Below, piece after piece: positions 30,974-39,407 of a DNA stretch of 64,000 nucleotides. The notes under the pieces were generated by a model. The model was not told the DNA's origin. It did no database searches and was given only the letters and a program-made list of their open reading frames with translations. Position 1 is the first letter of the stretch. Every line of letters starts with the position of its first letter. A program made the position numbers and the translations under genes. The DNA is from Romboutsia lituseburensis (GTDB lineage Bacteria > Bacillota > Clostridia > Peptostreptococcales > Peptostreptococcaceae), in the NCBI RefSeq assembly GCF_024723825.1, contig NZ_JANQBQ010000001.1, positions 682,001-746,000 on the forward strand. The letters run 5' to 3'.

Positions 30974-32005
30974 ATGAACAGTGTAATATCTACGAATAAA
31001 AAAACAAAAAATAGAGTTGAAAAGAGTATCTATTTTTATAGAACTGATGTTAAGAAAATGGATAACTTATTTAAGTTATTTAAATTATATAATTCTATTT
31101 TACAAAAACATAAAAATGATCTAGGGAATAGCTTTGAAAACTTAAAAGACAGTGGATTAATACTTAAAAATTTAAAGGATAAAAATAGATATCATTTCTT
31201 AGACGTAATAAGTATTGATAATGAAAAAATTGAATGTTTACTTTATTCATTAAGAGATTCAGCTTTTCCATACCTATTTAATATTTTTACAGGTGAAAAA
31301 AGAGAAATTCCTCATAACATGGATGATACCCTTATGGAACAAACTCACTTTATAGTTTATCCAAAACATAATATTATAGCTTCAGAATTTAATTATTATG
31401 GATGTAGAATTGAAAGACTTTCAGATATTTTTGAACTAGTGTTTAAAGAAAAAAATATATTAGAATTAGCACCAATATTAAATACAGATAGTGTTGAAGA
31501 ACTGCTTTATAAAGGAATATTTAAAGGTTTTGACCTAAAAGTTGCATATCCAGCATTAGGACAAATACAATCTGCACTTAATCTTGGTATTTTGCCTGAA
31601 TTTGATAATAACTTTACATCTTTAGATAATATGTTTATAAATATAGGTATAAATGATTCATCTGGGCTTAATTTAAAAGATAAAAATAAATTTATCAAAA
31701 ATATTATAAAGCTAGTTGATAGTATAAAAAATCAATTTTCTGATGAAGATGGCTTCATAAAATCTAAATGCCCACTAAAATTAGCTAAGGTTCATACAAA
31801 GCCACTTAGTCAAACTAAAGGTTTAACTGTTGATTTATTCGAAGAAAAACTATTATCTAAAGTATATCCTGTAAAATTAAATGACGGTAGTAAATATTTA
31901 AATTCTAGTGATATGTTTAAATGTATAGAAGAAGCATTTTCTTATAATAAAAAAACTATCTTGAATGAATTTAGCACTTTAGAAATAGCTACTACTTCTA
32001 TATAA
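30974..32005 (+). CDS. Unknown prophage cargo protein, 343 aa
   Basis: Not recognised. It has a YFYRTDVKKMDNLFKLFKLY start, a beta-rich middle (IDNEKIECLLYSLRDSAFPY, THFIVYPKHNIIASEFNYYG) and a helical end. No membrane segment or clear catalytic motif. It follows the DUF4041-like gene by 13 nt with AGGAGG and precedes a membrane protein. Together they look like a small cargo operon. A sensor paired with a membrane effector is one reading. Confidence 0.75.
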   Translation: MNSVISTNKKTKNRVEKSIYFYRTDVKKMDNLFKLFKLYNSILQKHKNDLGNSFENLKDSGLILKNLKDKNRYHFLDVISIDNEKIECLLYSLRDSAFPYLFNIFTGEKREIPHNMDDTLMEQTHFIVYPKHNIIASEFNYYGCRIERLSDIFELVFKEKNILELAPILNTDSVEELLYKGIFKGFDLKVAYPALGQIQSALNLGILPEFDNNFTSLDNMFINIGINDSSGLNLKDKNKFIKNIIKLVDSIKNQFSDEDGFIKSKCPLKLAKVHTKPLSQTKGLTVDLFEEKLLSKVYPVKLNDGSKYLNSSDMFKCIEEAFSYNKKTILNEFSTLEIATTSI

Positions 32006-32057
32006 ATATGAGTTATAATTATATTAGTGATTCTAATATGAAAGGTAACTAACTGTT

Positions 32058-32576
32058 ATGAATAAATTTAGAAGAAAAATATTTTTTTACAGAGCCTTCG
32101 GATCCGAACAATATATTTTACCAACTTATTTTTGTATAACATTATTAGGGTATATATTTATAACTTCAAATTCAATTAAGTTTGAATTAAATTTAATAAA
32201 TAATGTATATTCTGGAGATATAGCTACTGTCAGTGGAATTTTAATAGGCTTGCTTTCTACTTCTTTTGGCACTATTATTTCATCAGATACTTATATGACT
32301 CGAAAGTTAAATGAATCTAATAGCATAAGGGTTGTTTACAAAGTTAATTTTATGACTATATTTTCATTTGTTTCATCCTTGTTAATATATATTTTAAAGT
32401 CCTTTTTCATAGTAAAAAATGATACTTCTATAACAATATTAACAATTAATCAAAATATATTCATACTAATTCTACATGTAGGATTGTTTTTATTTATTTT
32501 CGGATTAATATTACTTTTAGTTAATTTATATTTTATAAAAAATATATATTTACCTAAAGTTAAAAATAAACGATAA
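32058..32576 (+). CDS. Four-helix membrane protein, possible effector
   Basis: 172 aa. Hydrophobic segments at about 20-36, 55-73, 96-114 and 132-158 (YILPTYFCITLLGYIFI, GDIATVSGILIGLLSTSFGT, MTIFSFVSSLLIYILKSFF, IFILILHVGLFLFIFGLILL). Basic ends (RRKIFFY, KVKNKR) are seen. No family recognised. It is in the same direction as the 343-aa gene, 52 nt downstream. A small membrane protein at the end of a prophage cargo operon is a common form of a cell-killing effector; that is inference. Confidence 0.7.
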   Translation: MNKFRRKIFFYRAFGSEQYILPTYFCITLLGYIFITSNSIKFELNLINNVYSGDIATVSGILIGLLSTSFGTIISSDTYMTRKLNESNSIRVVYKVNFMTIFSFVSSLLIYILKSFFIVKNDTSITILTINQNIFILILHVGLFLFIFGLILLLVNLYFIKNIYLPKVKNKR

Positions 32577-32580
32577 AATA

Positions 32581-32626
32581 TTAATTATATATTATTTACT
32601 ATTCATGTCAAATAATATATAATTAA
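32581..32626. terminator. Bidirectional terminator between convergent genes
   Basis: A 17-bp perfect stem (TTAATTATATATTATTT, 32581-32597, and its complement at 32610-32626) around a 12-nt loop. It separates the rightward cargo operon from the leftward FtsK gene. Confidence 0.7.
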
Positions 32627-32645
32627 GTAGATAAAAAGTGGTTTC

Positions 32646-33893
32646 CTAATCATTTTTATCTGGAGTATTTGTAGTTCCAGCTACAGATGCTCCTTTTTCT
32701 TTTATACAATTATTTTTTATAATATCTTTCATAACTTCTTTAGAAATATACAATCCTTGGTATTCTGTACCATCATGATTTCCATTAAATAACTTACTAT
32801 GACCATTACCTTTTAATTTTTCGAGTCCTGAATCAGTTCCTGCAATAATCTCTGACCTTATAGCATCCTTTGTCTTAAGCCCTATTGTTGTATTAATGTT
32901 ACACTTTATAGTATTTGGCATAATCTCTCTAGATGGCAACTGTGTAACTAATAATAATATCATTCCTGCTCCCCTACCCTGTGATGCTATTAATTCTATC
33001 GCTCTTTGATATTCTTTGTTTCCTTTATAGCTTGATATTTCTTCAACCACTATAATCCTATATGGAATTTTACATATCTTTTTTCTATATTCCGTTAAAT
33101 CATCACAATCATTTCTTTCTAACAGCTTATATCTTTTTTCCATTTCTTCTAACTCACATCTTAAAAAGTCCTCTACTCCATCTATACCTGTCATATAATG
33201 TTTAGTATGCTTTGCATATCTAAAGTCTTTTAAATCAACCCTCTTTGTGTTTATTATACTAAATTCTATATCTCTTTTACTAAGACTATTAATTAAATGT
33301 GTTAGTATTAATCTTAATGTTATACTCTTACCTCCTCCACTACTTCCTGCAATATAGCAATGAGTATTTGATGAACTTATTAAGTCCCAGTAAACCATTT
33401 TATTATTATTTAAATTATATCCAAGTGGAATTTTAAAATCATTTCTTTTCATAGTTAATGGATCATACTCTGCTGAAGGTGTTTTAGTCATAACTTTTAC
33501 GGCTATATTAAAATTTTCTTTAGTTTCAAATCTTAAAACATCATCTTTAACTCCTAAAAAGAATGCTATATTTTCTGATTTATTTTTAAAATCACTTAAT
33601 GTTATTCCTACTGGCAACCTAAACAAATAAACTTTAAAGTATTCTTCATTCTCAATGTTTATTAATTTTGGATATTCATCTGCCTTATTTTTAAAGTTTA
33701 TTTTTTTAAATAAATCATTAAAATCATATATGTTTAATCCTAGATATTTCTTTGAATATTTAAGTAATATCTTTGTGCTATTCTCAAAAGTATCTACTAA
33801 AGGTTCAAATATATTTTCACTCATTTTATTCTCCCTCACATTTTGAGCATATAATGCCTTTACTATAATCATTTCGTATAAATTCTCTTCCAC
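32646..33893 (-). CDS. FtsK/SpoIIIE-type DNA translocase
   Basis: 415 aa. The ATPase core has Walker A AGSSGGGKSITLRL (about 180-193) and Walker B IPYRIIVVEEISS (about 275-287), then the FtsK pattern RGAGMILLLVTQLPSREIMP and CNINTTIGLKTKDAIRSEII. There are no membrane helices, so this is the soluble, mobile-element type. It is grouped with the replication-relaxation gene upstream, a pair seen on clostridial plasmids and phages. Possible role in strand movement during plasmid-like replication or partition. Confidence 0.88.
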   Translation of the reverse strand: MEENLYEMIIVKALYAQNVRENKMSENIFEPLVDTFENSTKILLKYSKKYLGLNIYDFNDLFKKINFKNKADEYPKLINIENEEYFKVYLFRLPVGITLSDFKNKSENIAFFLGVKDDVLRFETKENFNIAVKVMTKTPSAEYDPLTMKRNDFKIPLGYNLNNNKMVYWDLISSSNTHCYIAGSSGGGKSITLRLILTHLINSLSKRDIEFSIINTKRVDLKDFRYAKHTKHYMTGIDGVEDFLRCELEEMEKRYKLLERNDCDDLTEYRKKICKIPYRIIVVEEISSYKGNKEYQRAIELIASQGRGAGMILLLVTQLPSREIMPNTIKCNINTTIGLKTKDAIRSEIIAGTDSGLEKLKGNGHSKLFNGNHDGTEYQGLYISKEVMKDIIKNNCIKEKGASVAGTTNTPDKND

Positions 33894-34128
33894 ATTCTAA
33901 ACAAATATAAATATCAGATTCAAAATAGCATTTCTCACACAAACCTCCATTATCATCAAAATCAAATTTTGTTATCTCTTTACCACATTCTCTACATATC
34001 ATTACTTCTTTATTGCAATAACACTCTTCACAACACCCCCATCCATTACTTGAATCTTTAATATATTTTTTGCCACAATAATGGCATGTTTTAATAATTC
34101 CAAGTACCTTTGCGCTTTCTAAATACAC
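33826..34128 (-). CDS. Multi zinc-ribbon protein, 100 aa
   Basis: Four C-x2-C-type knuckles: CHYCGKKY, CCEECYCNK, CRECGKEI, CEKCYFES, then CLECGREF and CSKCEGE, spaced by short acidic stretches. It overlaps the FtsK gene by 68 nt and the replication-relaxation gene by 10 nt, so the three are co-translated. Probably a DNA- or protein-binding adaptor. Confidence 0.75.
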   Translation of the reverse strand: MYLESAKVLGIIKTCHYCGKKYIKDSSNGWGCCEECYCNKEVMICRECGKEITKFDFDDNGGLCEKCYFESDIYICLECGREFIRNDYSKGIICSKCEGE

Positions 34129-34673
34129 AATTCTCCCTCCATATTCAAATTTAAATAACTTACTTTAACCCCTGGTATATCTTGTGTCTCAACATTTCCT
34201 GCAACAACTATTCTAGGCAATACATCCCATTTAGTGTTGTCTAATACTAATTTTTTTAAATTTCTATACTTACTTAAACAATCATGATTGCTTAATTGTA
34301 CTTCTAGTAATATATTTTTTATTCTATTATCCTTAGAAACTCTAATATATGCATCACTAATTACTTCACCAAGAACAAACGACTTTTTAAATTCAATAAT
34401 CTCATATCCATCTATTAATAGTCTAACTACAAAATTAGTTATCAATAGATCATGAGCTACTATCCTTGTTGCTGGTTTATTTCCAGAATAATAAATATAG
34501 TTATTTCCATTATATTTTTCTCTTTGAATATACCCATAATCAGCTAAATATCTTAACCTTCTTTTGCATACAGTTTGGTCTACTTGGCTAAAATATATTT
34601 TATAGATATGATTACTAGTACATAACTTATATTTATTTATAAAATCAACAACAAAACTATCTCTTTCAGTCAT
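34119..34673 (-). CDS. Replication-relaxation family protein
   Basis: 184 aa. A winged-helix N-terminus (KYKLCTSNHIYKIYFSQVDQ, CKRRLRYLADYGYIQREKYN) is followed by a nuclease-fold-like half (YEIIEFKKSF, ISDAYIRVSKDNRIKNILLE, VQLSNHD). This matches the replication-relaxation (RRP) family of mobile elements. First gene of the leftward three-gene module; TAAAAAGGAGGTATTAAAC precedes it. Confidence 0.82.
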   Translation of the reverse strand: MTERDSFVVDFINKYKLCTSNHIYKIYFSQVDQTVCKRRLRYLADYGYIQREKYNGNNYIYYSGNKPATRIVAHDLLITNFVVRLLIDGYEIIEFKKSFVLGEVISDAYIRVSKDNRIKNILLEVQLSNHDCLSKYRNLKKLVLDNTKWDVLPRIVVAGNVETQDIPGVKVSYLNLNMEGELCI

Positions 34674-34957
34674 GTTTAATACCTCCTTTTTAATTATCTA
34701 TAATATATCTATATGAATAGTAAAAAGATATGTGAATGAATATCTAAAAAACATCTAAAAAAATATCGACAATCATTTTGACTAAATGGATAGTAAGCAT
34801 AAGTAGATAACTTGATTTGAAGTAACTACAATCAATAGCTTAGAAGCGAGCGGCAACGTCCCGAAGCGACAATTGATTTCCCAACATCAATTTATTTTAT
34901 ACATATTCTTAGAAAATATTTTTATGTATTTTATGGAAATATATTAGGAGGCTAATT
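34674..34957. other. Divergent intergenic region with GC-rich island
   Basis: 284 nt between the replication-relaxation gene and the GIY-YIG gene. Most is AT-rich, but 34840-34873 (AGAAGCGAGCGGCAACG and CCCGAAGCGAC) is GC-rich and bounded by an inverted ATCAAT/ATTGAT pair (about 34831 and 34874). Repeated ATATCTAAAAAACATC-like words lie at 34739-34765. It could be an origin or binding region for the module to its left, or an RNA element. Confidence 0.4.
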
Positions 34958-35410
34958 ATGGGATTATATAAGCATTATTTATATAGATGGATAGATATAT
35001 ACGGTAAAGTTATATATGTAGGTGAAACTAGAAGAAGATTAGACAAAAGAATTGCAGAACATATCAGCTGTAATCAAAGACGTACTAATTTTAAAAAGAA
35101 AGATTTGCCTTTGATACATAAGGTTGAATACATGATATTTGATGACGATTATGAGGCTATGGAACATGAAAGATATTATATTAGTTTATGGAAACCAAGG
35201 CTAAATAAAGCTGAAAAATTTAGTGGTGTTAAATTTGATGAAAATAAAAGAACTGATTGGAAAACTAAAAAAGTTTATAGAGATTTAAAATCAAAAGAAG
35301 AAATAGAAGGTAAAAAACTAACTCCATTAGAAAATTTTGTTTTGGGATTATTAACAGTTGCATCTGTTGTAGGTGCTCTTATATTTTATTTTAAAGGATA
35401 TTTTATTTAA
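34958..35410 (+). CDS. GIY-YIG nuclease-like protein with C-terminal membrane anchor
   Basis: 150 aa. The GIY-YIG pattern is visible as HYLYRWIDIYGKVIYVGETR with RRRLDKRIAEH and a later glutamate (EAMEHERYYI). The C-terminal 25 residues (LLTVASVVGALIFYFKGYFI) form a membrane helix, unusual for this fold. It sits alone, between the RRP module and the toxin locus. Ribosome site TTAGGAGGCTAATT. Confidence 0.8.
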   Translation: MGLYKHYLYRWIDIYGKVIYVGETRRRLDKRIAEHISCNQRRTNFKKKDLPLIHKVEYMIFDDDYEAMEHERYYISLWKPRLNKAEKFSGVKFDENKRTDWKTKKVYRDLKSKEEIEGKKLTPLENFVLGLLTVASVVGALIFYFKGYFI

Positions 35411-35422
35411 TTATAAGACTCA

Positions 35423-35446
35423 ATCAATTAATCAATTAATCAATTA
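35423..35446. repeat. Three tandem 8-bp repeats ATCAATTA
   Basis: Perfect tandem copies directly after the GIY-YIG gene and 14 nt before the antitoxin RNA promoter. Could be a regulator site or slipped-strand expansion. Confidence 0.45.
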
Positions 35447-35459
35447 ATATATTTTTCTA

Positions 35460-35490
35460 TTGACATATATACGACATTATCGTATATAAT
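35460..35490 (+). promoter_or_regulatory. Promoter of the antitoxin RNA
   Basis: TTGACA (35460-35465) and TATAAT (35485-35490) with a 19-bp spacer; an overlapping TATATA gives 17 bp. It drives rightward transcription from about 35497 into the 3' end of the toxin gene on the other strand. Confidence 0.7.
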
Positions 35491-35496
35491 ATAAGT

Positions 35497-35605
35497 ATCA
35501 ATAAAAAAAGAAACTACAATCTATTTGACAGTAGAGTGGAGTTCCTTAATAATTACAAAAATTATTTTCTTTTACCACCCTTATTGGCCTTTGGGTGGTT
35601 TTTAC
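35497..35605 (+). ncRNA. Antisense antitoxin RNA (type I, RatA/RCd-like), predicted
   Basis: It would start at the promoter above and end at a good terminator (ACCACCC/GGGTGGT stem, 35574-35580 and 35593-35599, followed by TTTTT). The ~110-nt RNA overlaps the 3' end of the toxin reading frame and its 3' untranslated region. This is the arrangement of txpA/ratA in Bacillus and of the prophage toxin/RCd pairs in C. difficile. Confidence 0.72.
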
Positions 35606-35708
35606 TTTGTGTGGATTTTATTTTCACATAAGAATCCACTAGCATTGAAATAGCAGATGCAAAAGTTGCACATATAACAGCTATTTCACTTATTGTCTTT
35701 AGTTCCAT
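35562..35708 (-). CDS. Type I toxin, TxpA/BsrG-like membrane peptide (48 aa)
   Basis: MELKTISEIAVICATFASAI then SMLVDSYVKIKSTQSKNHPK and a KANKGGKRK basic end: one membrane helix plus a positively charged tail, the hallmark of TxpA-type toxins. AGGAGG precedes the start by 11 nt. The messenger 5' end (minus strand from about 35785, TATAAT at 35793-35798) is complementary to its own 3' end (35770-35784 with 35510-35524; 35757-35768 with 35532-35544). Such 5'-3' pairing is typical of this toxin class. The mRNA would end in the T-run at 35499-35510. Confidence 0.8.
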   Translation of the reverse strand: MELKTISEIAVICATFASAISMLVDSYVKIKSTQSKNHPKANKGGKRK

Positions 35709-35859
35709 ACAGATTTCACCTCCTCCCTGCTTACTGTAGGAAGTTGGTTTTTGTATGAAACTCCACCCTATAGATTATAGTTTCCAAAATTTATTATAAC
35801 ATAAATAAAGATTACTTTTTATCTTTTTTTGGTATAATCTCTTATGGAGGTACTTAACT

Positions 35860-37389
35860 ATGAATACTGTTATTTATTTGAGAAAAAGTCGTGAGGATAG
35901 AGATTTAGAAAATGCTAGTATTGAAGATACTCTAAGAAAGCATAAATCTACTCTTTTAAAAATTGCAAAAGAAAAAAAATTAAATATTGTTGAGATAAAA
36001 GAAGAAGTTGTTTCTGGTGAAAGTATAGCTAATCGTCCTAAGATGCTAGAATTATTAGATGAAGTTAAGAACGGACTATATGATGCAGTTCTTGTTATGG
36101 ATATAGACCGTTTGGGACGTGGAAATATGCAAGACCAAGGTTTAATATTAGAAACATTTAAAAACTCTAATACAAAGATTATAACACCTAGAAAGCTATA
36201 TGATTTAAATAATGAATTTGATGAAGAATATAGTGAATTTGAAGCATTTATGGCTAGGAAGGAATTGAAAATAATTTCTAGGAGACTTCAAAGAGGTAAA
36301 ATTAAATCTATTGAAGATGGAAAATATATAGCTCAATCTGCTCCATATGGATATAAAATTGAATATATAAACAATCATAAAGATAGAGTTCTTGTAATAG
36401 ATGAAGAAAAAGCAGATGTAATTAAAACTATATTTGATATGTATAATAAAAATATAGGTGCTCTTAAAATATGTAATCACTTAAATGCTTTAGGTCTAAA
36501 AACAACTACTGGTCGTACTTGGTATGAAAAAGCTATAAGGGATATAATAAAAAATAAAACTTACTGTGGCTATGTAGTTTGGAATAGGGTTGAACGTAAA
36601 AAAGGTTCATCTAGAACTAGATCTGCAGATGAACAAATAGAAGCACTAGGAAAACATGAACCAATTATAAGCGAAGAATTATGGAATAAATGCCAAAACA
36701 TAAGAAAAAATAGGTCTATCTCCCCTACTTCAAATAATGTTCTAACAAATTCATTAGCTGGACTTGTAAAATGCTCTATATGTGGTTATACATTAACTAC
36801 TAATAATGCAACTATAAAACACAAAGATGGATCTAATACATATAAAACATATTTAGTTTGTAAAAACTGTAGAAATAGAGGTACTAAATTAAGCATAATT
36901 GAAGATAGAATACTTGATAGTTTAAAAGATTGGTTACATAATTATAAGGTTTCATTATCTAATAAAGAAGTTGAATATAAATCTAATGATTTAGATAATT
37001 ATAATAAGATAGTGATTAATTTAAGAAATGAACTATCTGAACTTGATAAACAAAAAAATAATCTTCATGATTTACTTGAAAGAGGAATTTATGATGTTGA
37101 TACATTTATAGAAAGAAGTAATAATTTAAAAGATAGAATTGATTCTATTTCTAATACATTAAATTCAACTTTAGAAATAATTGATTATGAAAAGAAAAAA
37201 AATATAGCTACTACTAATATAATTCCAAATCTAGAATATGTTATTGACCAATACTATTCTATTGATGATATAACTATTAAAAATAACCTTTTAAAATCTG
37301 TAATTGATAAGGTCATTTATACTAAGGATCATAAAAGAAGGGATGAACACGATTTTAATATAGTCATTTATCCTAAATTACCAAAGTAA
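35860..37389 (+). CDS. int: Large serine integrase
   Basis: 509 aa. The resolvase domain has nucleophile S10 in VIYLRKSREDRD and VLVMDIDRLGRGNMQDQG. A recombinase domain follows (APYGYKIEYINNHKDRVLVI, LGLKTTTGRTW). Then comes a zinc ribbon (about 305-345: CSICGYTLTT ... CKNCRNRG) and a coiled coil (~370-445). It lies 25 nt from the right attachment arm, as usual for such phages. It joins attP and attB; excision would need a directionality factor that I cannot identify here. Confidence 0.95.
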   Translation: MNTVIYLRKSREDRDLENASIEDTLRKHKSTLLKIAKEKKLNIVEIKEEVVSGESIANRPKMLELLDEVKNGLYDAVLVMDIDRLGRGNMQDQGLILETFKNSNTKIITPRKLYDLNNEFDEEYSEFEAFMARKELKIISRRLQRGKIKSIEDGKYIAQSAPYGYKIEYINNHKDRVLVIDEEKADVIKTIFDMYNKNIGALKICNHLNALGLKTTTGRTWYEKAIRDIIKNKTYCGYVVWNRVERKKGSSRTRSADEQIEALGKHEPIISEELWNKCQNIRKNRSISPTSNNVLTNSLAGLVKCSICGYTLTTNNATIKHKDGSNTYKTYLVCKNCRNRGTKLSIIEDRILDSLKDWLHNYKVSLSNKEVEYKSNDLDNYNKIVINLRNELSELDKQKNNLHDLLERGIYDVDTFIERSNNLKDRIDSISNTLNSTLEIIDYEKKKNIATTNIIPNLEYVIDQYYSIDDITIKNNLLKSVIDKVIYTKDHKRRDEHDFNIVIYPKLPK

Positions 37390-37390
37390 G

Positions 37391-37411
37391 CTGTTGAAAT
37401 TCCAACAGTTT
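37391..37411 (+). terminator. Terminator of the integrase gene
   Basis: CTGTTG-AAATTC-CAACAG followed by TTTACTTTATT, immediately after the integrase stop and before the attachment arm. Confidence 0.6.
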
Positions 37412-37413
37412 AC

Positions 37414-37441
37414 TTTATTGTGATTAACTAACTGATAATTG
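37414..37441. other. Right prophage attachment junction
   Basis: The phage arm (37414-37436, ending AACTAACTGAT) is the reverse complement of the left arm, 23/23. Core AATTG follows (37437-37441), then host lipoprotein sequence (CACATCTGTTC). Together with the left junction it defines the attB sequence within codons for R-T-D-V-Q-F-G-V. Confidence 0.85.
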
Positions 37442-37993
37442 CACATCTGTTCTAACATTAACTTCTCCAGCTGCTGTATTTTCACCAATTTTAAGTCCAT
37501 GTTGTTTTAATACATACTCAAGTGTCATTAAAGGTACTCCACCTTTTCTTCCACCTAATATTTCTTTACCTTTTAAATCTTCATATTTAAAATCAGGCAT
37601 TTTGTCTCTAGCTATTAAAAAACTTCCATCTCTTTTAGTAAGTTGAGCAAAGTTTATAGCGTAGTTATCACTACCTTGGTTATAAACATAAATCGATGCC
37701 TCAGGTCCCATAAGCCCCACTTGTGCTTCTCCTGAAATAAGGGCAGCCATAGTTTTATCTGCACCTTGAGTGTTTAGTATATCGATATCAATTCCTTCTT
37801 CTTCAAAAAATCCTTTAGTTACAGCTGCATATTGTGGTGCATAAAATACTGAATGAGTTACCTCTGCTATAGTAACTTTATCTAATTTTTTCTCATCAGT
37901 TTTTTGCTGTTCATTTGTTGTTTGTGCACATCCCGTAAAGCATAGCATACTAAGTGCCAATGAACTAGCCAGTGCCACTACTTTTTTGAACAT
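37437..37993 (-). pseudogene. 5' part of NMT1/SsuA-like ABC substrate-binding lipoprotein, cut by prophage
   Basis: A lipoprotein signal (LASSLALSMLCFTGC, cysteine 22) is followed by HSVFYAPQYAAVTKGFFEEE, TMAALISGEAQVGLMGPEAS and LKGKEILGGRKGGVPLMTLE, typical of the NMT1/THI5/SsuA family. After codon Q185 the frame enters phage DNA and adds L-S-V-S before TAA (37424). A truncated, lipid-anchored N-lobe could still be made. Transporter permease and ATPase genes are not in the window. Confidence 0.87.
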
Positions 37994-38327
37994 AAAATCC
38001 CCCTCTTATATAATATTTTTTAAGCTAAGACTCTGATTATACTATATAATATTTAATTTTAATTTGATGTGTTACACTCTTTCATACAATATATAAAATA
38101 TTTGCTTTGCTTAAGCCACCACGTGTGATCTACACTTCATGTAGGCAACGAATTCATCCCTTGCTAAAAAATCTACTATATAATGAATACAATTATTATA
38201 TTGTTCAAATTCTAATACTGTATTAATATTTTTACTATTTTATATTTTTGTAGTATAATAAGCTTTATATAATTTTATTATTATATATTAATAACTTGTT
38301 TATATATTACTCAAGGAGGAACAAACA
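37994..38327. other. Intergenic region with small GC-rich island
   Basis: 333 nt between divergent genes. It holds -10-like TATAAT words on both strands. A GC-richer block (38110-38165; CCACCACGTGTGATC, CTACACTTCATGTAG hairpin, GAATTCATCCC) resembles the end of an IS200/IS605-type element, so it may be a relic. No ORF. Confidence 0.4.
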
Positions 38328-39404
38328 ATGAAATTAAATAGACTAGAAAAAGTTTTATCTGGAATGAAGGAAAACAATATCCATCAAATATTAGTAACAG
38401 ACAAAATATCAATCTTTTACTTAACAGGTAAAATGATAAGCCCTGGTGAAAGACTTATTGCTCTTTATCTAGATACTAACGGAGATCATAAATTTTTCTT
38501 AAATGAATTATTCCCTGTTACTGAAGATTTAGGTGTAGAAAAGGTTTGGTTTAACGATACTCAAAACGCAATAGAAATAGTTTCAAATTACATAGATAAA
38601 AATGCTACGATCGGAATTGATAAAAATTGGCCAGCAAGATTCTTATTATCTTTAATGGATACTTGCCCTAATTGCAAATATATAAATTCATCATTTATAA
38701 TAGACTCTTTAAGAATGTGTAAAGATGATGAAGAAAAAGACTTAATGAGAAAAGCTTCTCAAATAAATGATATGGCGATGGTTAAGCTTCAACAAGCTTT
38801 ACTTGAGGACTTAACAGAAAAAGAAATGGCTTCAAAATTAGCTACTATATATGAAGAACTTGGTGCAGATGGATTCTCATTCTCTCCAATAATAGGATAT
38901 GGTCCAAATGGTGCTGATCCTCATGCTCATCCATCAGATGCTAAGGTAAAAGTTGGAGACTGTATAATACTTGATATGGGATGTATAAAAGACAACTACT
39001 GCTCTGATATGACTAGAACAGTATTTTATAAAGAAGCTCCTCAAAAAGCTAAAGAAGTATTTGAAATAGTACTTGAAGCAAATAAAAGAGCTATAGCATT
39101 AGTTAAACCAGGAATGAGATTTTGCGATATAGACAATGCCGCAAGAGATTATATAACTGAAAAAGGTTATGGAAAATACTTCACTCATAGAACTGGGCAC
39201 TCTATAGGACTTGAAACTCATGATATGGGAGATGTTTCTGCTATAAATACTGACGTATTAAAGCCTGGAATGATATTCTCTGTTGAGCCTGGTATATACT
39301 TACCTGGAGAATTCGGAGTTAGAATAGAAGATCTAGTACTAGTAACTGAAGACGGACATGAAATACTAAACAAACATACTAAAGAATTAAATATAATAAA
39401 ATAA
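38328..39404 (+). CDS. Xaa-Pro aminopeptidase (M24 family)
   Basis: 358 aa. The N-terminal creatinase-like domain (~1-125) is followed by the pita-bread catalytic domain with metal ligands in [20 protein letters not shown] (two aspartates), [13 protein letters not shown] (histidine), [13 protein letters not shown] and RIEDLVLVT (glutamates). It removes N-terminal residues ahead of proline in the cytoplasm. Single gene with AAGGAGGAAC and a terminator behind it. Confidence 0.95.
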   Translation: MKLNRLEKVLSGMKENNIHQILVTDKISIFYLTGKMISPGERLIALYLDTNGDHKFFLNELFPVTEDLGVEKVWFNDTQNAIEIVSNYIDKNATIGIDKNWPARFLLSLMDTCPNCKYINSSFIIDSLRMCKDDEEKDLMRKASQINDMAMVKLQQALLEDLTEKEMASKLATIYEELGADGFSFSPIIGYGPNGADPHAHPSDAKVKVGDCIILDMGCIKDNYCSDMTRTVFYKEAPQKAKEVFEIVLEANKRAIALVKPGMRFCDIDNAARDYITEKGYGKYFTHRTGHSIGLETHDMGDVSAINTDVLKPGMIFSVEPGIYLPGEFGVRIEDLVLVTEDGHEILNKHTKELNIIK

Positions 39405-39407
39405 TTA

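Larger units (their letters stand above)
667..37441. mobile_element. Integrated prophage, about 36.8 kb, HK97-type siphovirus with serine integrase
   Basis: The element runs from the left core (667-671) to the right core (37437-37441), both AATTG on the plus strand. It carries full packaging, head, tail, lysis, replication, immunity and integrase modules with no obvious module missing. Terminal arms at 675-697 and 37414-37436 are 23/23 identical in inverted orientation. The host gene is split exactly at the core. Circle size after excision would be 36,770 bp. Confidence 0.93.

Noticed and set aside
35423-35446. ATCAATTA repeats as a CRISPR array
   Set aside because: Only three 8-bp units without spacers.
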